Positions 9,133 to 22,646 of a DNA stretch of 64,000 nt are shown here, one piece after another. Under the pieces are notes generated by a model that worked only from the letters and a program-made list of their open reading frames with translations, did not search any database and was not told the DNA's origin. Origin of the DNA: Ilex aquifolium (Eukaryota; Streptophyta; Magnoliopsida; Aquifoliales; Aquifoliaceae); NCBI GenBank assembly GCA_951799425.1, contig OX637394.1, positions 34,694,001-34,758,000 on the forward strand. The letters are read 5' to 3'. Position 1 is the first letter of the stretch; every line of letters starts with the position of its first letter. The position numbers were made by a program, and so were the translations under genes.

Positions 9133-11548
9133 TGTAACACTCCGTATTTTTATTTTATAGATATGTATATAGATATATATAGTAAATAATTGTTGTACAA
9201 ACATGGATATGAGTAGTGACGATAGGAATAAAAAAACTAGAGATGCGAATTGATTGGGAAGTTCAGCTCCGAAGATGTTTAAACTTGGAAAGGGTGAATA
9301 GACAAGTTTCTAAAGGTTTTTAGGTCAAAATGATGCTTCCATTGAATCCGGAAGGTCGAAAAACCTTGGGAGAGGTAATATGAGGTGTATTAGAAGTTAG
9401 GAAGTATTTTGGAGTAAAAACACATTTTAGAGAAAATTTAGGTATAAAGGATTTTGGACACTGTCTACTATTTCGATCATAACTTTTTATTATTAATTCA
9501 AAATGACCTGAAATTTTTACAGTGGATAGAAGACATCTAGGGATACAAAAGTGTATCTCATGAAAATTTTCCAATTCGACCTCTAAATGGGTCAAAAATG
9601 CATTGGAAGTGGAAGTAGAAAAATCTGGGTAGTGACTACCGGTAGCCAAAATCAGCTACCGGTAGCCAATGGTCCAGTAAGAATTAGCTACCGGTAGCCA
9701 ACCGGTAGCCGATGGTCCAGTAAGAATCAGCTACCGGTAGCCAACCGGTAGTCGAGGGTCCCGTGTGTCCGAGCTACCGGTAGCCAAAATCAGCTACCGG
9801 TAGCCACTGTAAAAATCCGAATTTTCTGTTCGCGAACCCTCGATTTTTCCTCCACTATAAATACATTTTGTCACCTCCTTAGCCTTCATTACACCACTCC
9901 AAACCCTAGATAGCTTGAGAGGAGAAGAGAGGAAGAGAAAAACACATCCAAGAGAGAGATTTACATCATTTGTGAAGATCAAAACCCTCAATTCCTCAAG
10001 ATTCCACTTCCATACCCATTTCCCTTTTCTTCCCTTCTTCACCCAATCTCACCCAAATCTCTTGAAACCCTAGGAGGAGGAAATTAAGAGGAAAAGGAAG
10101 GAGAATAAAAATATTTTGAAGGTTGGGTCTTGTATTTAAAGCTCCAACTAAGAGGTAGGGGTTTTTCTCTCATTTCTCACACATTGAGGCTAGGGTCGTA
10201 TATTTATGTATGTCTCTCACTTGTCTTCTCATATATATGATATTTAGTACATGATTCTTGATATTATTGCAATAAAGGGCATGTTTCAAACATTTTGGTG
10301 GTTGGGTAACCATGGAACCATTCTTTTCACCATCCAACCCGAGTTTTGAAGAAAATGGGATTTTCTCCTAATTTATTCTTTGTCTTTGATTTCAAAACTT
10401 TAGTGTTGAATATTGTATAAAAAAATGATATAGATTACGATCTCTTGCATATTTTCTTGGATTGTTCGATTATATGACAAATGTGAAAAATTGGGGATTT
10501 TTACTATATTTGGGAAATTGTTGTGAATTGTGAATATTCTTGGTTTCCTCATTGTATGGTTGTTGTGATGGACTTGGATTACCTTCGAGAGATGCCGTAG
10601 AGTGTTAGAGGTTAGTCTATCCCAGTGGGGGTGAGATGGTTGCCTAATGCTCGTAGTGGATCGTTGTTGTGACCGCGATCACTATCGTTCACATATATAT
10701 ATCGAGGAAAAGGGTTAGTATACTAGACACCTTGGGAGGATTTCGTCAATGCCGTAGGAGACGGTATACGCCCTTCCTAAAGAGGTTTGTGATTGTTGGT
10801 TGGAATTGGTGGACTAGGTATGATCGTTGGGTAGATTCACGGGAAGCAATCAACATACATGGTACGGGGATGAACCAAAAATACATGAAATCAGAAGTTG
10901 GGTCGTTCTTGCCGATGCATTGGTATGGGACAATGCATGGGGAGAAGTCCTTCTTAAATAGCTTAAATTGGAATTTTGTTTATCGATGCTAAACTCACTC
11001 TATTCTTTTAATGGATTATTGCTACTGTTTAAACTTGAGATCTCTTTTAAAATGTCACTATTTTCATTCAAAATCTTTATGTATGATATTTGTGAAATGA
11101 GACCGACCGTTTTGAATGCTTTTCTAAACCTTGTATGGGTTTGAGAGAATTGTTCTACAGAGCTTTGTGCTCACCCCCTACCGCTAACATTTTTCAGATT
11201 TCCTACAAGAGGAGGACGTAGGGGTCGAGGAGCCCGCTACTTGGGAGACTCCACTGGACGGGAGTGTGGATCCCGAGGTGGACGCCTAGGGCGACACTTT
11301 CTTTTGTTCTAGACTAGGATATTCATTTTGAACATGGTAAAGCCTAGTTTTCTTTTGTTATTTCCGCTGTGCTACATTAGTTGATTTTGGAATGTAAAGG
11401 CCAAAATGGGCCTATTCTTTTGGGTTAATGCTGTAAATTTTATGGATGACTTTATGAAGTCTTATGTATTGATGGATTATTTTAGTGCTCTCATGATGTG
11501 AATGTTTTAGAATGTAATGCCGTCCAGGGGGTGTTTTGGGGCGTTACA
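9133..11548 (+). repeat. Array LTR 2
   Basis: 2416 bp; by eye identical to LTR 4 and one substitution from LTR 3. It carries the LTR 4-type base at every site where LTR 1 differs, including the last such site near 11344. Confidence 0.93.
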
Positions 11549-13097
11549 AAGTTGGTATCAGAGCTTAGGCTTTAGGTCTTACATGGGAGCTGTAGGTTAT
11601 GGATTACCACAAGTAAAGTAAGACTAGGTTGAAGAAACTTTAAGCTTGAATTGGTTTGAGGTTATATGTGTATGAAATAGGTGTGATTTGTTGTTTAGTT
11701 AGGTTAGGGATTTATTTAATTATTTATATGTAATCTTTGACTCTAATTTATATCTACTTGCTAGGGAATCATCATGTCTTGCCATTCTGGATAATACTAC
11801 CTTGTTTCAAAATATATTATGGTTGGGTAAACCCTAAATCTTTTCTTATGCCTTCAAACCCAAGTTTACAAAGGAGATGTGTTTTTCTCTTGATTTCTCC
11901 TTTGCTCTTGATTCCCGAACTTAAATATTATTTATTCTAAGCTATGCTATGGGTGGGTGACCACCAAATCCTTTTGGTATGTCCTTCAAATCCTAGTTTT
12001 CAAGGGAGAGGTGTTTTCTCTTTATCTTGCCTTTGTTATTGATTTCAATACCTGATTGTTCCTTATTGTTAATTCTAAGCTTGATATTCGTTGTTATGGA
12101 TTTCAAGAAGTGATTGTTCCTTTGTTCTTGATTTCCAAGCTCAATATTCATGTGTTCTTGATATCTAAATTTGATATGCACTTGGTAGGGACTATAACCC
12201 TTGGGATTCAATTATTTTCAATATTCAATACTTGATATTCTTTATTCTTGGTTCCAAGACTTGAGTGTTCTTTTGGTCTTGATTTCTAAGCTTCATAATC
12301 CTTTGTTCTTGATTTCACACCTTGATAGTCGTGTGTTATTGATTTCCATAAATGTTTGTTCCGTTAAATCTTAATTTCTCCTTTGTTCATGACTTTCAAG
12401 CTTGATACGCTTTTATTCTTGATTTCCAAGCTTAATATTCATTTGCTCTTAATAGCCAAATTTGATATTCATTTAATTGATTCTAATTATTGTAATTCAT
12501 GTATTCTTGATATTCAATACTTGATATTCATTGGTTCTTGATTTCAAGACTTGACATTCAATTGCTCTTGATTTCAATACTTGATTTCTCCTTGTCCTTG
12601 AGTTCAAAACTTGATACTCTTTAGTTCTTGCTTACAAAGCTTGATATGCATCTGTTATTGACTCCAAGACTCGATTGTTACTTTGTTCTTGATTTCAAGC
12701 TTTGATTGTTTCTTATTTTGATTCCAAAGCTTGATATGGGTTTGTTATGGAATTCGAGACTTGATTGTTCCTTTATTTTGGATTCCAAAAACTTGAGATT
12801 CGTTTGTTATTAATTTCAAACCTTGCTTGTTCTTTTGTTCTTGATTTCCAAGCTTGATAGCCATTTATTCTTGGTTACAAGGCTTGATTATTTATTTGTT
12901 CCTTAATTCAAAATTCTAAAGATGGGTATTGACCCATAAAATGGTATTTTCGATGATATTATGTTAATTTTTCTTAAATTATTCTGTTGGAAAAATGTAT
13001 ATGAATTTGGAAGCTAAGAGGGGAGGACAAGTCTGGTTAGGGTTCAACTGTAAACTTTGGTGGATTGTAATGTATATCAGAGTGCGCAGCGAACTAA
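11549..13097 (+). other. Array internal region 2, noncoding part
   Basis: Same content as 6997-8545: PBS at 11553-11564, then degenerate TTGATTTC-type repeats. No gene. Confidence 0.85.
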
Positions 13098-13643
13098 CGG
13101 AGTAAGGACTACAATGGGGAAACTACGGAAAAGATTCAACTCATCCGGGAGAGGCTACGCACGGCGCGAAGTAGACAGAAGAGCTACGCGGACCACAGAC
13201 GAAGATCCTTGGAATTAAAAGTGGGAGATTACATGTTTTCCAAGGTGTCACACAAGAAGGGCGTGTTACGATTCGGCAAGAAGGAGAAGTTAGCGCCAAA
13301 ATATACCGGACCTTTTGAAGTGATCAAAGCAGTAGGCAATGCGGCGTATCAACTTCGACTACTAGCCCAGATATCCAGAGTACCCGACGTGTTCCACGTG
13401 TCGATGTTGAGAAAGTGTCAATCGGATGCAACGCCGGTCGTAAACTTGGAAGATATTGAAATTCAAGAGGGAGCAACCTATGAAGAACAACCGTTGAAGA
13501 TTCTCGATGCCAAAGAGAAGGTACTCCGTAACAAAGTCATCCGACTAGTGAAGGTTTTGTGGCAACACCATGGAGTGGAAGAAGCTACTTGGGAACCGGA
13601 GCTTAAAATGCGAGAGAAGTACCCGTACATCTTCGTTACTTGA
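13098..13643 (+). pseudogene. Integrase C-terminal remnant, copy 2
   Basis: Same fragment as 8546-9091, with the two substitutions that distinguish copies 2 and 3 from copy 1. No catalytic residues. Confidence 0.88.
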
Positions 13644-13684
13644 GGTAAGTTTCGAGGACGAAACTTTCTTTAAGGGGGGTGGAT

Positions 13685-16100
13685 TGTAACACTCCGTATT
13701 TTTATTTTATAGATATGTATATAGATATATATAGTAAATAATTGTTGTACAAACATGGATATGAGTAGTGACGATAGGAATAAAAAAACTAGAGATGCGA
13801 ATTGATTGGGAAGTTCAGCTCCGAAGATGTTTAAACTTGGAAAGGGTGAATAGACAAGTTTCTAAAGGTTTTTAGGTCAAAATGATGCTTCCATTGAATC
13901 CGGAAGGTCGAAAAACCTTGGGAGAGGTAATATGAGGTGTATTAGAAGTTAGGAAGTATTTTGGAGTAAAAACACATTTTAGAGAAAATTTAGGTATAAA
14001 GGATTTTGGACACTGTCTACTATTTCGATCATAACTTTTTATTATTAATTCAAAATGACCTGAAATTTTTACAGTGGATAGAAGACATCTAGGGATACAA
14101 AAGTGTATCTCATGAAAATTTTCCAATTCGACCTCTAAATGGGTCAAAAATGCATTGGAAGTGGAAGTAGAAAAATCTGGGTAATGACTACCGGTAGCCA
14201 AAATCAGCTACCGGTAGCCAATGGTCCAGTAAGAATTAGCTACCGGTAGCCAACCGGTAGCCGATGGTCCAGTAAGAATCAGCTACCGGTAGCCAACCGG
14301 TAGTCGAGGGTCCCGTGTGTCCGAGCTACCGGTAGCCAAAATCAGCTACCGGTAGCCACTGTAAAAATCCGAATTTTCTGTTCGCGAACCCTCGATTTTT
14401 CCTCCACTATAAATACATTTTGTCACCTCCTTAGCCTTCATTACACCACTCCAAACCCTAGATAGCTTGAGAGGAGAAGAGAGGAAGAGAAAAACACATC
14501 CAAGAGAGAGATTTACATCATTTGTGAAGATCAAAACCCTCAATTCCTCAAGATTCCACTTCCATACCCATTTCCCTTTTCTTCCCTTCTTCACCCAATC
14601 TCACCCAAATCTCTTGAAACCCTAGGAGGAGGAAATTAAGAGGAAAAGGAAGGAGAATAAAAATATTTTGAAGGTTGGGTCTTGTATTTAAAGCTCCAAC
14701 TAAGAGGTAGGGGTTTTTCTCTCATTTCTCACACATTGAGGCTAGGGTCGTATATTTATGTATGTCTCTCACTTGTCTTCTCATATATATGATATTTAGT
14801 ACATGATTCTTGATATTATTGCAATAAAGGGCATGTTTCAAACATTTTGGTGGTTGGGTAACCATGGAACCATTCTTTTCACCATCCAACCCGAGTTTTG
14901 AAGAAAATGGGATTTTCTCCTAATTTATTCTTTGTCTTTGATTTCAAAACTTTAGTGTTGAATATTGTATAAAAAAATGATATAGATTACGATCTCTTGC
15001 ATATTTTCTTGGATTGTTCGATTATATGACAAATGTGAAAAATTGGGGATTTTTACTATATTTGGGAAATTGTTGTGAATTGTGAATATTCTTGGTTTCC
15101 TCATTGTATGGTTGTTGTGATGGACTTGGATTACCTTCGAGAGATGCCGTAGAGTGTTAGAGGTTAGTCTATCCCAGTGGGGGTGAGATGGTTGCCTAAT
15201 GCTCGTAGTGGATCGTTGTTGTGACCGCGATCACTATCGTTCACATATATATATCGAGGAAAAGGGTTAGTATACTAGACACCTTGGGAGGATTTCGTCA
15301 ATGCCGTAGGAGACGGTATACGCCCTTCCTAAAGAGGTTTGTGATTGTTGGTTGGAATTGGTGGACTAGGTATGATCGTTGGGTAGATTCACGGGAAGCA
15401 ATCAACATACATGGTACGGGGATGAACCAAAAATACATGAAATCAGAAGTTGGGTCGTTCTTGCCGATGCATTGGTATGGGACAATGCATGGGGAGAAGT
15501 CCTTCTTAAATAGCTTAAATTGGAATTTTGTTTATCGATGCTAAACTCACTCTATTCTTTTAATGGATTATTGCTACTGTTTAAACTTGAGATCTCTTTT
15601 AAAATGTCACTATTTTCATTCAAAATCTTTATGTATGATATTTGTGAAATGAGACCGACCGTTTTGAATGCTTTTCTAAACCTTGTATGGGTTTGAGAGA
15701 ATTGTTCTACAGAGCTTTGTGCTCACCCCCTACCGCTAACATTTTTCAGATTTCCTACAAGAGGAGGACGTAGGGGTCGAGGAGCCCGCTACTTGGGAGA
15801 CTCCACTGGACGGGAGTGTGGATCCCGAGGTGGACGCCTAGGGCGACACTTTCTTTTGTTCTAGACTAGGATATTCATTTTGAACATGGTAAAGCCTAGT
15901 TTTCTTTTGTTATTTCCGCTGTGCTACATTAGTTGATTTTGGAATGTAAAGGCCAAAATGGGCCTATTCTTTTGGGTTAATGCTGTAAATTTTATGGATG
16001 ACTTTATGAAGTCTTATGTATTGATGGATTATTTTAGTGCTCTCATGATGTGAATGTTTTAGAATGTAATGCCGTCCAGGGGGTGTTTTGGGGCGTTACA
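13685..16100 (+). repeat. Array LTR 3
   Basis: 2416 bp. One visible difference from LTRs 2 and 4: 'gggtaatgac' instead of 'gggtagtgac' just before the palindrome cluster (about 14184). Confidence 0.93.
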
Positions 16101-17649
16101 AAGTTGGTATCAGAGCTTAGGCTTTAGGTCTTACATGGGAGCTGTAGGTTATGGATTACCACAAGTAAAGTAAGACTAGGTTGAAGAAACTTTAAGCTTG
16201 AATTGGTTTGAGGTTATATGTGTATGAAATAGGTGTGATTTGTTGTTTAGTTAGGTTAGGGATTTATTTAATTATTTATATGTAATCTTTGACTCTAATT
16301 TATATCTACTTGCTAGGGAATCATCATGTCTTGCCATTCTGGATAATACTACCTTGTTTCAAAATATATTATGGTTGGGTAAACCCTAAATCTTTTCTTA
16401 TGCCTTCAAACCCAAGTTTACAAAGGAGATGTGTTTTTCTCTTGATTTCTCCTTTGCTCTTGATTCCCGAACTTAAATATTATTTATTCTAAGCTATGCT
16501 ATGGGTGGGTGACCACCAAATCCTTTTGGTATGTCCTTCAAATCCTAGTTTTCAAGGGAGAGGTGTTTTCTCTTTATCTTGCCTTTGTTATTGATTTCAA
16601 TACCTGATTGTTCCTTATTGTTAATTCTAAGCTTGATATTCGTTGTTATGGATTTCAAGAAGTGATTGTTCCTTTGTTCTTGATTTCCAAGCTCAATATT
16701 CATGTGTTCTTGATATCTAAATTTGATATGCACTTGGTAGGGACTATAACCCTTGGGATTCAATTATTTTCAATATTCAATACTTGATATTCTTTATTCT
16801 TGGTTCCAAGACTTGAGTGTTCTTTTGGTCTTGATTTCTAAGCTTCATAATCCTTTGTTCTTGATTTCACACCTTGATAGTCGTGTGTTATTGATTTCCA
16901 TAAATGTTTGTTCCGTTAAATCTTAATTTCTCCTTTGTTCATGACTTTCAAGCTTGATACGCTTTTATTCTTGATTTCCAAGCTTAATATTCATTTGCTC
17001 TTAATAGCCAAATTTGATATTCATTTAATTGATTCTAATTATTGTAATTCATGTATTCTTGATATTCAATACTTGATATTCATTGGTTCTTGATTTCAAG
17101 ACTTGACATTCAATTGCTCTTGATTTCAATACTTGATTTCTCCTTGTCCTTGAGTTCAAAACTTGATACTCTTTAGTTCTTGCTTACAAAGCTTGATATG
17201 CATCTGTTATTGACTCCAAGACTCGATTGTTACTTTGTTCTTGATTTCAAGCTTTGATTGTTTCTTATTTTGATTCCAAAGCTTGATATGGGTTTGTTAT
17301 GGAATTCGAGACTTGATTGTTCCTTTATTTTGGATTCCAAAAACTTGAGATTCGTTTGTTATTAATTTCAAACCTTGCTTGTTCTTTTGTTCTTGATTTC
17401 CAAGCTTGATAGCCATTTATTCTTGGTTACAAGGCTTGATTATTTATTTGTTCCTTAATTCAAAATTCTAAAGATGGGTATTGACCCATAAAATGGTATT
17501 TTCGATGATATTATGTTAATTTTTCTTAAATTATTCTGTTGGAAAAATGTATATGAATTTGGAAGCTAAGAGGGGAGGACAAGTCTGGTTAGGGTTCAAC
17601 TGTAAACTTTGGTGGATTGTAATGTATATCAGAGTGCGCAGCGAACTAA
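16101..17649 (+). other. Array internal region 3, noncoding part
   Basis: Repeats the content of 11549-13097 with no difference that I noticed. PBS at 16105-16116. Confidence 0.85.
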
Positions 17650-18195
17650 CGGAGTAAGGACTACAATGGGGAAACTACGGAAAAGATTCAACTCATCCGG
17701 GAGAGGCTACGCACGGCGCGAAGTAGACAGAAGAGCTACGCGGACCACAGACGAAGATCCTTGGAATTAAAAGTGGGAGATTACATGTTTTCCAAGGTGT
17801 CACACAAGAAGGGCGTGTTACGATTCGGCAAGAAGGAGAAGTTAGCGCCAAAATATACCGGACCTTTTGAAGTGATCAAAGCAGTAGGCAATGCGGCGTA
17901 TCAACTTCGACTACTAGCCCAGATATCCAGAGTACCCGACGTGTTCCACGTGTCGATGTTGAGAAAGTGTCAATCGGATGCAACGCCGGTCGTAAACTTG
18001 GAAGATATTGAAATTCAAGAGGGAGCAACCTATGAAGAACAACCGTTGAAGATTCTCGATGCCAAAGAGAAGGTACTCCGTAACAAAGTCATCCGACTAG
18101 TGAAGGTTTTGTGGCAACACCATGGAGTGGAAGAAGCTACTTGGGAACCGGAGCTTAAAATGCGAGAGAAGTACCCGTACATCTTCGTTACTTGA
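17650..18195 (+). pseudogene. Integrase C-terminal remnant, copy 3
   Basis: Appears identical to copy 2 (13098-13643). Followed by the polypurine tract and LTR 4. Confidence 0.88.
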
Positions 18196-18236
18196 GGTAA
18201 GTTTCGAGGACGAAACTTTCTTTAAGGGGGGTGGAT

Positions 18237-20652
18237 TGTAACACTCCGTATTTTTATTTTATAGATATGTATATAGATATATATAGTAAATAATTGTTGT
18301 ACAAACATGGATATGAGTAGTGACGATAGGAATAAAAAAACTAGAGATGCGAATTGATTGGGAAGTTCAGCTCCGAAGATGTTTAAACTTGGAAAGGGTG
18401 AATAGACAAGTTTCTAAAGGTTTTTAGGTCAAAATGATGCTTCCATTGAATCCGGAAGGTCGAAAAACCTTGGGAGAGGTAATATGAGGTGTATTAGAAG
18501 TTAGGAAGTATTTTGGAGTAAAAACACATTTTAGAGAAAATTTAGGTATAAAGGATTTTGGACACTGTCTACTATTTCGATCATAACTTTTTATTATTAA
18601 TTCAAAATGACCTGAAATTTTTACAGTGGATAGAAGACATCTAGGGATACAAAAGTGTATCTCATGAAAATTTTCCAATTCGACCTCTAAATGGGTCAAA
18701 AATGCATTGGAAGTGGAAGTAGAAAAATCTGGGTAGTGACTACCGGTAGCCAAAATCAGCTACCGGTAGCCAATGGTCCAGTAAGAATTAGCTACCGGTA
18801 GCCAACCGGTAGCCGATGGTCCAGTAAGAATCAGCTACCGGTAGCCAACCGGTAGTCGAGGGTCCCGTGTGTCCGAGCTACCGGTAGCCAAAATCAGCTA
18901 CCGGTAGCCACTGTAAAAATCCGAATTTTCTGTTCGCGAACCCTCGATTTTTCCTCCACTATAAATACATTTTGTCACCTCCTTAGCCTTCATTACACCA
19001 CTCCAAACCCTAGATAGCTTGAGAGGAGAAGAGAGGAAGAGAAAAACACATCCAAGAGAGAGATTTACATCATTTGTGAAGATCAAAACCCTCAATTCCT
19101 CAAGATTCCACTTCCATACCCATTTCCCTTTTCTTCCCTTCTTCACCCAATCTCACCCAAATCTCTTGAAACCCTAGGAGGAGGAAATTAAGAGGAAAAG
19201 GAAGGAGAATAAAAATATTTTGAAGGTTGGGTCTTGTATTTAAAGCTCCAACTAAGAGGTAGGGGTTTTTCTCTCATTTCTCACACATTGAGGCTAGGGT
19301 CGTATATTTATGTATGTCTCTCACTTGTCTTCTCATATATATGATATTTAGTACATGATTCTTGATATTATTGCAATAAAGGGCATGTTTCAAACATTTT
19401 GGTGGTTGGGTAACCATGGAACCATTCTTTTCACCATCCAACCCGAGTTTTGAAGAAAATGGGATTTTCTCCTAATTTATTCTTTGTCTTTGATTTCAAA
19501 ACTTTAGTGTTGAATATTGTATAAAAAAATGATATAGATTACGATCTCTTGCATATTTTCTTGGATTGTTCGATTATATGACAAATGTGAAAAATTGGGG
19601 ATTTTTACTATATTTGGGAAATTGTTGTGAATTGTGAATATTCTTGGTTTCCTCATTGTATGGTTGTTGTGATGGACTTGGATTACCTTCGAGAGATGCC
19701 GTAGAGTGTTAGAGGTTAGTCTATCCCAGTGGGGGTGAGATGGTTGCCTAATGCTCGTAGTGGATCGTTGTTGTGACCGCGATCACTATCGTTCACATAT
19801 ATATATCGAGGAAAAGGGTTAGTATACTAGACACCTTGGGAGGATTTCGTCAATGCCGTAGGAGACGGTATACGCCCTTCCTAAAGAGGTTTGTGATTGT
19901 TGGTTGGAATTGGTGGACTAGGTATGATCGTTGGGTAGATTCACGGGAAGCAATCAACATACATGGTACGGGGATGAACCAAAAATACATGAAATCAGAA
20001 GTTGGGTCGTTCTTGCCGATGCATTGGTATGGGACAATGCATGGGGAGAAGTCCTTCTTAAATAGCTTAAATTGGAATTTTGTTTATCGATGCTAAACTC
20101 ACTCTATTCTTTTAATGGATTATTGCTACTGTTTAAACTTGAGATCTCTTTTAAAATGTCACTATTTTCATTCAAAATCTTTATGTATGATATTTGTGAA
20201 ATGAGACCGACCGTTTTGAATGCTTTTCTAAACCTTGTATGGGTTTGAGAGAATTGTTCTACAGAGCTTTGTGCTCACCCCCTACCGCTAACATTTTTCA
20301 GATTTCCTACAAGAGGAGGACGTAGGGGTCGAGGAGCCCGCTACTTGGGAGACTCCACTGGACGGGAGTGTGGATCCCGAGGTGGACGCCTAGGGCGACA
20401 CTTTCTTTTGTTCTAGACTAGGATATTCATTTTGAACATGGTAAAGCCTAGTTTTCTTTTGTTATTTCCGCTGTGCTACATTAGTTGATTTTGGAATGTA
20501 AAGGCCAAAATGGGCCTATTCTTTTGGGTTAATGCTGTAAATTTTATGGATGACTTTATGAAGTCTTATGTATTGATGGATTATTTTAGTGCTCTCATGA
20601 TGTGAATGTTTTAGAATGTAATGCCGTCCAGGGGGTGTTTTGGGGCGTTACA
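18237..20652 (+). repeat. Array LTR 4 (outer 3' LTR)
   Basis: 2416 bp, ends GGCGTTACA and is followed by the CCAGA duplication and Ath-2 U3, not by a PBS. Palindrome cluster at 18739-18909, TATA at 18959-18967. Confidence 0.93.
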
Positions 20653-20657
20653 CCAGA
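20653..20657. repeat. Target-site duplication CCAGA, right
   Basis: Matches 4576-4580 and closes the array insertion. Confidence 0.9.
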
Positions 20658-20980
20658 AGCCATCATCACCATCCGGATGATTGTCATCCTCTGTTTTCTC
20701 GCTCCTTGGCGCCATTTGCCAATTTTCAGTGACTTGCCACCGTCTGAATGGTGGTTTCACCATCCAGATGGTGCCTCAATGCTGATTTATTCCTTTGTCT
20801 TTTCTCCTTTCTTCTTTGCATTTTAGCCCTCTAATTTTTCCTTATTACATATGAAATCCTACAAAACATATATTTCAAAGATTAGTCATAATATAATCTA
20901 AATTAAACACTTTAAATTAATTAGTGCACATAATTAACACAAAACCCTAATTCATTTACCGCACTTTTTAGGGTTAATCA
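20658..20980 (-). mobile_element. Ath-2 3' LTR, right piece (U3)
   Basis: Continues the LTR broken at 4580 and ends TTAGGGTTAATCA, followed by the reverse complement of a polypurine tract (CACCCCTCAACC) and ACTAGTCCCTAGTAA, the same order as at 27090 and 47314. Together the two pieces make an LTR of about 1.57 kb. Confidence 0.75.
20662..20773. promoter_or_regulatory. CACCATCCGGATGGTG-type dyads in Ath-2 U3
   Basis: Dyads CACCATCCGGATGATTG (from 20668), CCACCGTCTGAATGGTGG (20737-20754) and CACCATCCAGATGGTG (20758-20773). In the undisrupted LTR they would lie about 120-250 bp upstream of the TATA box at 4453-4464. The array integrated right beside the first one. Confidence 0.65.
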
Positions 20981-21569
20981 CACCCCTCAACCAAACATTA
21001 CTAGTCCCTAGTAATAACAAATAAAATATATACAATCACTTTCATAGATTTCACGATTGCATTTGGCCTATCCAACAAGCCGTTAACCCCTAGGTGATCC
21101 TTAGTGGACGATTTTGTCTCGTGAAGGTTTTCAGTGAAAGTACCTACAAACTTCAACAATTAAGATAAAATAATCCATATTTTTTCACTTATAAAATTAA
21201 ATGAACATTCCATCCTTATGCCAAAATACTCCCACTTCCTTATTACTATAAGAGTAACACACACCATTTGTAACACTATTCAGTATATTTTCAAAAAAAC
21301 TCGTGTGTGTGTGTATATGGATTTCTTTTATTTCAAAAACACTTAACAAATATCACATCCCTTTGCTAAGTTATAAGAAAATTAGCTTCAACATCAATCC
21401 TTTCCTTGAATTCACTCAGCAAAGAACACACTCATGTTTTAGTGACAATCACTCAAAAGTTACATGTGATAAGAATATTGAAATCAAAGCAAAGTAATGG
21501 CACATGTAATATTCCAAAAGAAGATTATTTGAATAAAACTAGAATTTGGTATAGTCTCATTCACACTAT
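20981..21569 (-). other. Ath-2 3' noncoding end (partial)
   Basis: No gene. Parallels 27091-27780 (Ath-3) and 47315-48000 (Ath-4). It holds the conserved block at 21073-21155 and stops where the next LTR begins at 21570. Confidence 0.7.
21073..21155 (-). other. Conserved 3' noncoding block, copy in Ath-2
   Basis: About 85 bp containing CAAGCCGTTAA, CCTTAGTGGACGA, TTTGTCTCGTGAAGG and TTTTCAGTGAAAGTACC. Counterparts at 27188-27274 and 47412-47498 keep these words while sequence on both sides has drifted. Confidence 0.65.
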
Positions 21570-22359
21570 TGATTCGACTTGTTTCGTGACCTGCTTTATA
21601 TCATATACCCAAGTATAAGTGGTCAAATTGTAGTTTTTTCGATTTAAGTCCAAGATCGATCCCACGAAGAGTTTTAATAATTGAAATTTAAAATATGAAC
21701 AGTGAAGTTATTGTTAAAGAAGTGTAACATAAGATAACTTGTGATGTGAGCTTAGATTGATAGCTAGACTGAGTAAATGAAATGTGTAAGTAAATTGCTG
21801 AATGTTAATAATATAAAAAGGTACCCTTCAATTCAAGGATCCCATATGATTTATATTGGTTAAGTACTGAAAATGCCACCTTACAACAATTAACTTCCAA
21901 GTCACTAGAAAGTCAATCGGTAGGTCTGATGTATATTAAACCATAACACATCAACTATTTAGGTTAGCTGGTAGGTATATGCAACAATTGACTAATTCAT
22001 GTAAAACAGAAGGTCAAGCCATTCAGGAGAAATACTGGAATTACTCAATTGGCAGTTTTGTATTATGTATCAGTTAAACAACCCTAGTGAACCAGAAGGT
22101 CAAGCCATTCAAGAGGATCACTTAGGTAATTCATCTGATCGCTTTGTACCATGCAACATTTAAACATCCTTAGTGAACCAGAAGGTCAAGCCATTCAATT
22201 GGAACACTTTAGATATTCAACCGGCAGGTTGATGATTCACTGATGACATAATTTTGGGTCATGTATTGAATTGACAGCATTGGCTATATCGAGACTTAAC
22301 CCGTCTATAATCAATCAATCGACTTTTACTTAACACCTGATTACGTACATCACTATATC
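21570..22359 (-). mobile_element. Ath-3-like LTR copy a, left piece
   Basis: Begins TGATTCGACTTGTTTCGTGACC and parallels LTR b (25393-27090) along its length. Interrupted at 22359 by the solo Tekay-type LTR; continues at 24797. Internal 'gaaccagaaggtcaagccattca' segments occur three times, as in LTR b. Confidence 0.75.
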
Positions 22360-22646
22360 TGTGACGCCCCAAATCCGGGGGTCCTTTATTAACCGTTGAC
22401 AACCCATCAACCCGCGGAAATACCCGTGGATGTCGTTTAACCCGATACCGCGGCACCACATTCCCTTTACCGGGATAAAAGAAAATACAAGTCCAATTTC
22501 CTTCGGTTGGTTGACCTATCCGAGATCCAATATACCACCATTGGTATCCCCTTATTATCCATTTGTAACATTAGAAGGGAGGAAAACATAGCCCAAAGAC
22601 TTGGCAAAAGAAATAGAAAATAAAAAAAATTCTGAAGTTTGGAGAG

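Larger units (their letters stand above)
4581..20652 (+). mobile_element. Tandem Tekay-type LTR-retrotransposon array (4 LTRs, 3 internal regions)
   Basis: Structure is LTR-int-LTR-int-LTR-int-LTR with an exact period of 4552 bp (LTR 2416, internal 2136). LTRs begin TGTAACACTCC and end GGCGTTACA; each internal region starts with PBS TGGTATCAGAGC and ends with a polypurine tract. One CCAGA duplication flanks the whole array and none occurs inside, so a single integration event was later multiplied. The internal regions lack gag, protease, RT, RNase H and the integrase core; only the integrase tail remains. The element is therefore non-autonomous. The nearly complete relative at 27781-36316 (same PBS leader, same LTR ends) shows what was lost. 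Confidence 0.95.

Noticed and set aside
4581..20652. Satellite DNA or segmental duplication of a host gene
   Set aside because: Unit borders coincide with TG..CA LTR ends, PBS and polypurine tract, and an outer 5-bp target duplication exists.
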